DNA of 5,099 nucleotides from the NCBI GenBank assembly GCA_027064745.1, contig JAMOPD010000421.1:1-5099 (forward strand), in the 5' to 3' direction. Below the pieces are notes generated by a model. The model was not told the origin of the DNA. It saw nothing but the letters and a program-made list of their open reading frames with translations, and ran no database searches. Below, one piece after another: positions 1 through 5,099 of the stretch. A program made the position numbers and the translations under genes. Numbering within the stretch: the first letter of the stretch is position 1; each line of letters begins with the position of its first letter. This DNA is from Thermococcaceae archaeon (GTDB taxonomy: Archaea; Methanobacteriota_B; Thermococci; Thermococcales; Thermococcaceae).

Positions 1-4
1 GGCC

Positions 5-29
5 GAAAAGAAAAGATTAAAAAATTAAC
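5..29 (-). terminator. oligo-T terminator after the ppcA remnant
   Basis: Read on the minus strand, the bases just after the TGA stop at 32-30 hold runs of six, four and four T residues separated by one to four other bases (the A-runs at 19-24, 11-14 and 6-9 on the plus strand). There is no stable hairpin. Archaeal RNA polymerase typically terminates at such oligo-T tracts without needing a stem-loop, so this is read as the intrinsic terminator of the former ppcA transcription unit. The call rests on composition and position only. Confidence 0.6.
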
Positions 30-738
30 TCAACCCAAAAACCCTCTCAAGCCAGCGGCTTCGACGATTAAGCCCTCATCGAACTCTCCGCTTAGTACCT
101 TAGTGGTTATCGCTTCGTGCTCTTCCATAGGTTCGATTCCAAGCTCCTTTTGAAGATCGGCGATAGGTTTTAGGAACTTGAACTTCTCTGCCGCTCTTGG
201 GTTGAAATACATCAGGGCAGAGCTCAGGTCTCTGTAAAGACTTTTATAGTACTCGCTAACCTTCTCAAGCTCGCTTTCACTTAAAGCACTCAGCCCTAAG
301 AGCTCTGGTGGAACGCCAATTGAATAAAGCGATGCGGTGAACTTTATAGCCCTAGGTAAAGCTAAAGCATTAACCTCTCTTGAGTATCCAAAAAGGCCGA
401 TGTGGAGCTTTCTTCTTCTCCTTGAGGGGACGTATTTTGCCACCTCTCTTATAAGCGGCGCTAAAGCTCTGAGCTTCGCTGACTCGTATTTTGGAAGGAG
501 TTCAAACATCTCCTCACCTATTGCCTCTGCTCCTTAAAAAAGTAGCTCGAGGAGCTTTTTGACGACAAACTCGTCCACCTCTTTGCCTTCAAAGTCCCCC
601 ATCTGCTCCTCTATGCCGAGAACGCTGAAGACATAAAATGCCTCCGTTACTTCCCTCTCCACCAGGGGTGGGTTCTTGAGCGAAGAAGGGAATAAATACA
701 TTGTCAGGATGTTGAGTACTCATTGTTCTTGGTATCAT
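30..738 (-). pseudogene. ppcA: decayed archaeal-type phosphoenolpyruvate carboxylase (frameshift, in-frame stop, large internal deletion)
   Basis: An intact archaeal PEP carboxylase adds bicarbonate to PEP to give oxaloacetate in the cytoplasm; family members are about 470-490 residues long. Here the ATG at 738-736 opens a clear family N-terminus ([13 protein letters not shown], then [12 protein letters not shown]). Around 652-657 the reading frame shifts (one extra or two missing bases) and homology resumes as [17 protein letters not shown], then [18 protein letters not shown] at 536-534 interrupts that same frame. After it the protein jumps to the family C-terminal part: KLHIGLFGYSRE, LPRAIKFTASLYSIG, PPELLGLSAL and the terminal IVEAAGLRGFLG, ending at TGA 32-30. 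About 67 N-terminal and 167 C-terminal residues remain, so roughly 240 central residues are missing. The usual Trp in [13 protein letters not shown] is Gly (GGG for TGG at 599-597). Several independent lesions make a sequencing error unlikely. Family assignment comes from recognising these motifs; family length and consensus are from memory. Confidence 0.88.
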
Positions 739-741
739 TTA

Positions 742-745
742 ACCT
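742..745 (-). promoter_or_regulatory. weak ribosome binding site of ppcA
   Basis: The sequence AGGT on the minus strand lies three bases before the ATG at 738-736. It matches part of the archaeal Shine-Dalgarno consensus GGAGGTGA, at short spacing. The start itself is fixed better by protein homology (MIPR...MSTQHPDN is the expected family N-terminus) than by this weak site. Confidence 0.35.
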
Positions 746-770
746 GCTTAATAGTCAGTTAGCTGGCATG

Positions 771-785
771 ATTTAAGTCTTTTGG
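771..785 (-). promoter_or_regulatory. archaeal BRE/TATA promoter of ppcA
   Basis: On the minus strand CCAAAAG (785-779) is followed directly by ACTTAAAT (778-771). This resembles the archaeal pattern of a purine-rich TFB recognition element next to an AT-rich TATA box. The usual distance of about 25 bases from the TATA centre to the transcription start would place that start near 749-745, leaving a leader of roughly ten bases before the ATG at 738, which is common in Thermococcales. The TATA box is not a perfect match and no start site has been mapped, so this is an inference from sequence and spacing. Confidence 0.5.
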
Positions 786-828
786 AAAAATTTTTGGTCA
801 TATGACAATATACTGGATTAGATAATAG

Positions 829-861
829 CCAACAAAAGAAAAAAGAAAAATAAAAGAAGGC
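829..861 (-). terminator. T-rich terminator of the giant surface-protein gene
   Basis: Starting a few bases after the TAA stop (864-862), the minus strand has four T runs of four, five, six and four residues (A-runs 852-855, 846-850, 839-844 and 834-837 on the plus strand), interrupted by single or paired bases. There is no hairpin. This is the usual form of an archaeal intrinsic terminator and supports 862 as the true 3' end of the gene. Confidence 0.7.
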
Positions 862-3800
862 TTAAAGCCTCAGAAGCTTTCTGAGCTTATTCACGGCCTC
901 TTTTTCAAGCAGATAGGCTTTTCTGACCTTGATTATATTGGGAATAATGCTGCCCATCCTCCAGACTCCAATTACTTCTTCTATACTCCTAACTCTCCAG
1001 CCTTCTGCTATGAGTATCTCCGCTTCCTCATGGAGCAGGGTTATGGATGCAAGGGTTTCATTATCAACCTCCAGCTCCTTCGCCCTCGCAATCAGCTCCT
1101 CATATTCCGCCCTGTAGTAGAGATATCCAGCCGTCCACATCTGGGCCAGTGTCGTTAGCTTCCTGAAGGCTTCACTCCGTGATATCACTGTTATGTTCTT
1201 AATAACTCCGACCTCAGAGATTTCAAGCACGAGAGACACCATATCAATTCCGCCTTCACCATCACTGACAGTCAGAATTACAGTGTAATTCCCAGCTTGG
1301 GTGTATGTGTGGGTAACAGTCGGGTCTGACGTTGTGAGCACCGCTCCATCTCCAAAGTCCCATGAATAAGTTAAACTGTCTTCACCGGGATCAGTACTCC
1401 ACGAAGCATCAAAAGTTAGCTCTGAATTAACGCTCATGTTGCCCTGGACTGTGAAGCGAGCCACTGGAGGTAGGTTCATGACCTTCACGGCAATCTGTTT
1501 TGATGTCGAATATTCGCCCATGAGAAGCTCTGCCGTAATTTTCAGGTCAAAATACCTCGCAGGCAGCGTTAGGTTTACCTCGGTGGTTCCATCCACCGTA
1601 ATGTTCTTCTCAAGCACCTCTCTTATTCCTTTTATCTTGAGCATATATGTTCCAGGGGTTCCGGTTATTACAAGTTTCAGGGTGATGTTCTCTGCCTCTG
1701 TGTATTCCTCCTTGTCCGTCGTCATCGATGTTATCATGGCCCCCTCTGTCTGGAGGGTCTGGCTTCCTGAGGCTATTACAGTTGAGTTCAAGCCACGGTA
1801 GAAGGCATAGAGCAGAGTGTATGAGCCCATGTTGGGAACCGTTATGTCCGTGGTGACATTAACGTAGTTATCGCCTGCTATGAGATTGAGGGGCTGGGAG
1901 TAGTAGTCTATGAGCGATGTTCCCTGATACAGCCACACCACAACCTTGCCGACAACATCTTCATCCGCATGCACAAGGACACTAAAGCTCACGTTTTCAC
2001 CCGGCTCAAAGAGCCTCTTCTTGAGTTCAAAGTTAAGGATTTTCGCAGTCGGCGATACAACATCAAATTCCCTGCTCTTTGTTTCGTTGCCATAGGAGTA
2101 GTATATCTTATACGTTCCGCTCTCCACATCTGGAATCCTGAATTTCAGAGATGCATTGTTTGTGACATTTACAAGGGTCAGATTGTCAAAAACTGCCAGA
2201 CTAACAGAAACTGGTTTGGTGGAGTAAATGTAGACCGTCATGTTGTCGCCTATGTGATAGCGGTCTTTATCCGTGATGAGACTAACTTCAGCACTCCTCT
2301 CCCTGATCTGAACAAGCCGTGAATTTATGTATATTATACGTCCTGTGCTGAGGGTCACCTGATAGAATATTCTCGAACATGCCTGGAATGTGAAGCTCAG
2401 CTTTTCTTCACCTTTTCCAAGCTCAAAGCTTTCTGTGGAGTTAAATGCCCCGCACAGCAGAGTGACATTCCCTCTAAGGGTTATATCCTCGTTGTTCGTC
2501 AGCGTTATCGTGGCTGTGATATTGTCATCTTCATAGTACCACTGCTTGTTGGTTGTCAGATTAACGCTCAGATTAACCCCTCTGAGACGGAAGATCCTTT
2601 CAGCTGTAACATTACCAAACCTCACACTTGCCCTTAGCGTTCTGCTCGGTAGATCCAGAGGCAGGCTAAATGTGAAGTTGAAAACTCTCTCCTTATCGAC
2701 GCTAATTTCTGTCTGTATCTCTTTCTGGTAGATTCCAGGAACCTCAAACACCAGCAGCCCTCTTGCCCTTGCTGTCCCGGTGTTTCTTACCCTAACGGTT
2801 GCATTAATCCTGTCCCCAATCTTCTGTTCGCTGTTTATTCCATCTATGCTGAGGGCTATTTTCGGTTCGGCTTTTACAGGCAGTACATCCTCAAACACAG
2901 CTCTTCCATCTCTTTCTATCTGCACGGTTAGGTTATACATTCCGGGCAACAGTTCCCCAACAGGGAATCTCAAAAGCTTCCATGAACCTGCAGGCACTGT
3001 TATGTTGGTAATGTTTGAGAGGATTGAAGATTCAACCCGTAGAGTGCCAGTGAAGTCTGCAGGGCCGAGGTTTGTGATGTTCAGCGTAAGGCTTGTTCCA
3101 TTAAAGCTTTGGAAGAGCAGGAGCCTCTCCCTGACAACCTCTACGTAGAAGCTCCCCTCACCGAACTTGCTTTCATATCTGAAGGTGTAGTTTCCTTCTT
3201 TCAGGTTTATTGGCAGTGTCAGGTTGAGCTTTACTCCTGTAGGAACCGATATGTTGCCGCTCCATGACCAGTTTCCATTTCTGACCGTCAGGACAAAGCT
3301 TGAATCAAGGATTCCGTAGTTTTCAACGGTAAATGGAATCTCCAGATGTCCTGGCATGGCTGTGTAGTTCATGAAGGATATTCTGACCTTCTCTCCCATT
3401 GTGACATTTTTCTCCAGAATACCCTCCAGATCTCCGGAGATTACGGCCTTTATGGTGATGTCGCTGGTTACTGTCATCTCCTCCGAGAGTATGAGCGCAT
3501 CTCCCGGCGCTATCGTAACATTTCTGCTTCCAAAAAACTCCACATAAAGCCTGAGGGGAACTACACCCCTGTTAATTATCCTCAGCGTGCAGTTAAAGGG
3601 TTCGTTGTAGCCCACAACATTGGGTGCACTAAGTGTTATCTCACCTTCCGGCTTAACCACGCTTATGGGAACGGTAATGCTCCTGCCGTTCACCGTTAAC
3701 GTGGCATTGAAGCTGGTCTCAGCCCTCACGGTAAAGTTGAGGTGAGCTTCCTTTGTTGCTCCAACTGTAATGTTTCCTTCATAAACAGAACTTCCAAGGC

Positions 3801-5099
3801 TCAGTCTGTACTCCACAGTGTCGTCGAGGGGAGCATCATTTCTTATTATGACCTCAAAGCTCGCATTTTCTCCCTTCTTGTACAGATATTTTGGAGTTAT
3901 CAAATCGAAGGAAATTGCATGTTCGTATGCTCTCAGCCTCCAGAGTTTTTCATCAAGAGTCTGTTTCCCTAACATAAGTTCAAATGCATATTCGCTCTCT
4001 CCCGGCCTTCTGATGGTTATGTTGAACTCATTTCTACCCGGACTAACGGGGAACTCTAGAATATCCACTGAGTATATGGTAAAGATGTCTCCTCCAAGAA
4101 GGACTCCCTTTTCAGAAGGCTCCACTGAATGTGCTGGTATATGCAGAGTTCTCCATACACTTCCATCAAAGACTGATATGTTACCTCCCCAGTCATATGT
4201 CACGAACACAAGACCATCAAGCTCGGACAGATCGCGGATATACCCCCCTGTCAGACCGTTTGTCGAGTTGTATATCTCACTCATTTCGCTTTCTCTGTTG
4301 TAGTGCCAGAGAGCATAATCTGAACCCTGATAGAATGCCACCCATACATCGTCCCCATACACCCGCACAAGCCATGAGGATACTCCGCTCAAATAGGGCC
4401 GATAGGTGTTGGACGAGATATTATATATCCCCACTCCGTTGTCCCCTGCGATCCACAGTTCATCCTCGTTGAGGTATACATCCCTCACAGCTGTTCCTCC
4501 AAAGTCCGGTGGGTAGTAAATTGTGAAGTTACCCGTAGTAAGATTCAGAACCACCAGACCATCAGATGTTCCTACATAGAGCAGTTTATCGCTCCCTGCC
4601 AGGCTTATTGGGTTTCTGAGGGAACTGAAGGGGGAGTTGGAGGAGTTGTATATTACAGCCTCTCCGTTTGAAAGATCATATTCTATCAGACCTGACCATA
4701 TAGTCATGAACAGCCTGCCGTCGGCATAGACTATTCTGTCACTACTTGAAAACATCTCATTGCCTATGTACTTCCATTCACCGCTGCTAAGGTTATAGAC
4801 TGACAGCAATCCGCTTTCAGTCAGCATGTATGCGATTCCGTCATGATATGCGATATCCCCCACATATCCAGCAGGCCCGAATCTTGTCAGTTTATCGCCT
4901 ATGAGAATCCCATAACTTGAGGCATAAACATTGCCCTCTACCTCCACAAGACCGCCCCAGAAGGTATTCTTTGAATAATCTATCCTCGTCCCGTTGGTCG
5001 GATAATATCTGCTCACCGTGATCTGATCCCAAGGCGGATATACGATCCATATGGACTCGTTGTCATGCTCTATGTTGGAGACTCTCCATGATGGCAGGT
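862..5099 (-). CDS. giant predicted cell-surface protein: beta-propeller, multiple Ig-like modules, PKD domain, helical tail (5' end outside window)
   Basis: Specific function not recognised; the modules suggest an extracellular binding, adhesion or structural role, and no enzyme motif is visible. The frame stays open to the window edge, so the start lies beyond 5099. A GTG at 5016-5014 can be read as a start, but the propeller pattern continues upstream through SIWIV, there is no signal peptide after it, and it is therefore not the real start. Counting the codon at 5097-5095 as residue 1, 1411 residues are visible: propeller about 1-347, linker to 392, nine Ig-like modules about 393-1207, PKD about 1208-1294, helical tail about 1306-1411. 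I count about 50 N-X-S/T sequons and three Cys (503, 882, 907), as expected of an archaeal secreted glycoprotein. No transmembrane helix or sorting motif is visible at the C-terminus; a signal peptide or anchor would have to lie in the unseen N-terminal part. No frame breaks are seen. The stop is followed by a T-rich terminator. Confidence 0.9.
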   Translation of the reverse strand, partial: LPSWRVSNIEHDNESIWIVYPPWDQITVSRYYPTNGTRIDYSKNTFWGGLVEVEGNVYASSYGILIGDKLTRFGPAGYVGDIAYHDGIAYMLTESGLLSVYNLSSGEWKYIGNEMFSSSDRIVYADGRLFMTIWSGLIEYDLSNGEAVIYNSSNSPFSSLRNPISLAGSDKLLYVGTSDGLVVLNLTTGNFTIYYPPDFGGTAVRDVYLNEDELWIAGDNGVGIYNISSNTYRPYLSGVSSWLVRVYGDDVWVAFYQGSDYALWHYNRESEMSEIYNSTNGLTGGYIRDLSELDGLVFVTYDWGGNISVFDGSVWRTLHIPAHSVEPSEKGVLLGGDIFTIYSVDILEFPVSPGRNEFNITIRRPGESEYAFELMLGKQTLDEKLWRLRAYEHAISFDLITPKYLYKKGENASFEVIIRNDAPLDDTVEYRLSLGSSVYEGNITVGATKEAHLNFTVRAETSFNATLTVNGRSITVPISVVKPEGEITLSAPNVVGYNEPFNCTLRIINRGVVPLRLYVEFFGSRNVTIAPGDALILSEEMTVTSDITIKAVISGDLEGILEKNVTMGEKVRISFMNYTAMPGHLEIPFTVENYGILDSSFVLTVRNGNWSWSGNISVPTGVKLNLTLPINLKEGNYTFRYESKFGEGSFYVEVVRERLLLFQSFNGTSLTLNITNLGPADFTGTLRVESSILSNITNITVPAGSWKLLRFPVGELLPGMYNLTVQIERDGRAVFEDVLPVKAEPKIALSIDGINSEQKIGDRINATVRVRNTGTARARGLLVFEVPGIYQKEIQTEISVDKERVFNFTFSLPLDLPSRTLRASVRFGNVTAERIFRLRGVNLSVNLTTNKQWYYEDDNITATITLTNNEDITLRGNVTLLCGAFNSTESFELGKGEEKLSFTFQACSRIFYQVTLSTGRIIYINSRLVQIRERSAEVSLITDKDRYHIGDNMTVYIYSTKPVSVSLAVFDNLTLVNVTNNASLKFRIPDVESGTYKIYYSYGNETKSREFDVVSPTAKILNFELKKRLFEPGENVSFSVLVHADEDVVGKVVVWLYQGTSLIDYYSQPLNLIAGDNYVNVTTDITVPNMGSYTLLYAFYRGLNSTVIASGSQTLQTEGAMITSMTTDKEEYTEAENITLKLVITGTPGTYMLKIKGIREVLEKNITVDGTTEVNLTLPARYFDLKITAELLMGEYSTSKQIAVKVMNLPPVARFTVQGNMSVNSELTFDASWSTDPGEDSLTYSWDFGDGAVLTTSDPTVTHTYTQAGNYTVILTVSDGEGGIDMVSLVLEISEVGVIKNITVISRSEAFRKLTTLAQMWTAGYLYYRAEYEELIARAKELEVDNETLASITLLHEEAEILIAEGWRVRSIEEVIGVWRMGSIIPNIIKVRKAYLLEKEAVNKLRKLLRL
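865..1179 (-). other. all-helical C-terminal tail of the surface protein
   Basis: About 105 residues rich in Leu, Ala, Glu and Lys follow the PKD domain after a short beta linker. Three amphipathic helices are apparent: one around LAQMWTAGYLYYRAEYEEL, one around ETLASITLLHEEAEILIAEG, and one around IKVRKAYLLEKEAVNKL. There is no hydrophobic stretch long enough to span a membrane. The segment looks like a helical bundle or coiled coil. I have the impression that similar helical tails end other large Thermococcales secreted proteins, but could not verify this. A role in oligomerisation or attachment to the S-layer is conjecture. Confidence 0.6.
1216..1476 (-). other. PKD domain of the surface protein
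   Basis: About 87 residues show the full PKD signature: NLPPVARFTV at the start, a central FDASWSTDPGEDSLTYSWD, the diagnostic WDFGDG, then HTYTQAGNYTVILTVSDGEGG. PKD domains are Ig-like folds common in archaeal surface-layer proteins and in secreted hydrolases, where they mediate protein-protein or carbohydrate binding or act as spacers. It is the only canonical PKD here and marks the boundary between the Ig-like array and the helical tail. Confidence 0.93.
1477..3921 (-). repeat. array of about nine Ig-like (CARDB/MG2-type) modules in the surface protein
   Basis: Modules of 80-102 residues follow each other at roughly 3921-3652, 3645-3397, 3396-3133, 3129-2866, 2862-2581, 2577-2302, 2295-2056, 2049-1744 and 1737-1477. 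They are predicted all-beta, with a typical inner strand such as INATVRVRNTGTARARGLL or FNCTLRIINRGVVPLRLYV. That is the 'N.G' pattern of CARDB-like archaeal surface domains. Several open with a motif close to TDK..Y..G(D/E)N(I/A)T. The module at 2577-2302 holds two of the three cysteines (2454-2452 and 2379-2377) and could carry a disulfide. Borders are estimates made by eye. The divergence between modules suggests old duplications, not recent ones. Confidence 0.7.
4057..5097 (-). repeat. beta-propeller repeats at the visible N-terminus of the surface protein
   Basis: At least eight degenerate repeats of about 40 residues are visible. Each has a core like (L/V)(W/Y/F)(V/I)xxxxGL..Y(N/D)(L/I)S.G.w..Y. 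The aromatic core residues fall at residues 17 (IWIV), 58 (VYAS), 90 (AYML), 130 (LFMT), 174 (LYVG), 215 (LWIA), 252 (VWVA) and 298 (VFVT), i.e. 32-46 residues apart. Examples are TSDGLVVLNLTTGNFTIYY and GDNGVGIYNISSNTYRPY. The pattern most resembles the two-component-regulator propeller (Reg_prop) or a related WD/kelch-like fold, whose blades read 'lWiGT..GL..y'. More blades may lie outside the window. The fold call is from the repeat pattern; the exact family is uncertain. Confidence 0.72.

Larger units (their letters stand above)
739..861. other. intergenic region between the surface-protein gene and ppcA
   Basis: This 123-bp AT-rich gap holds the terminator of the large upstream gene (829-861) and the promoter-like element of ppcA (771-785). 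Just upstream of that element lie the self-complementary blocks AAAAATTTTT (786-795) and GTCATATGAC (797-806). No small open reading frame with a convincing start signal and no RNA gene is seen. The arrangement implies that the two minus-strand genes are, or were, separate transcription units. Confidence 0.6.

Noticed and set aside
337..537. Plus-strand open frame of 66 codons opposite ppcA
   Set aside because: It is antisense to the well-recognised PEP carboxylase C-terminus, has no recognisable protein features and no promoter-like signal.
640..665. Programmed frameshifting or recoding as an explanation of the ppcA frame change
   Set aside because: The gene also lacks about half of its coding sequence and has an in-frame stop, so recoding at one point would not restore an enzyme. 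No slippery heptamer is apparent.
589..738. Short 49-codon frame starting at the ppcA ATG as a separate small gene
   Set aside because: Its first 28 residues are the PEP carboxylase N-terminus; the rest is out-of-frame readthrough after the frameshift, so it is part of the pseudogene.
929..4472. Many plus-strand open frames of 60-160 codons opposite the giant gene
   Set aside because: They are shadows of a long continuous minus-strand gene with convincing domain structure; their translations show no domain and no consistent start signals.
5014..5016. GTG at 5016-5014 as the start of the giant gene
   Set aside because: The frame continues open to the window edge and the upstream codons (IWIV, YPPWDQ) carry on the propeller pattern. 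No signal peptide follows the GTG, although the rest of the protein is clearly of extracellular type.
1..5099. CRISPR array, tRNA, rRNA, insertion sequence or attachment site
   Set aside because: No regular short direct repeats with spacers, no tRNA-like cloverleaf or rRNA segment, and no transposase or terminal inverted repeats were seen on reading both strands.

Overview
The window most likely comes from a hyperthermophilic euryarchaeon of the Thermococcales type (Thermococcus, Pyrococcus or Palaeococcus). This rests on three things: an archaeal-type phosphoenolpyruvate carboxylase remnant, BRE/TATA-like promoter and oligo-T terminator signals instead of bacterial ones, and a very large glycosylation-rich surface protein with propeller, Ig-like and PKD modules. 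The genus is an inference; no rRNA or other marker is present.

Both genes lie on the minus strand. Reading in the direction of transcription, from the right edge: (1) 5099-862 holds most of a giant predicted extracellular protein, whose 5' end lies outside the window. The visible 1411 residues contain a beta-propeller of at least eight blade-like repeats, about nine Ig-like modules, one canonical PKD domain and an all-helical C-terminal tail. About 50 N-X-S/T sequons are spread along it and only three cysteines are present. (2) A T-rich terminator follows directly after its stop codon. (3) A 123-bp intergenic gap (739-861) carries that terminator and an archaeal promoter-like element. (4) 738-30 holds a wrecked archaeal PEP carboxylase gene (ppcA). 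The true N-terminus and the true C-terminus are both recognisable, but there is a frameshift near codon 28, an in-frame stop, and roughly half the protein (about 240 central residues) is missing. (5) A second T-rich tract, after the ppcA stop, closes the window at 5-29.

The two genes show no functional link. The large protein is probably a cell-surface or secreted glycoprotein whose modules suggest adhesion or carbohydrate/protein binding; no catalytic domain is visible. The ppcA remnant suggests this lineage has lost the PEP-to-oxaloacetate anaplerotic step at this locus, unless an intact copy exists elsewhere. The clearest second-look items are the decayed ppcA with its still readable promoter and fortuitous internal start, and the unusual architecture of the giant surface protein.
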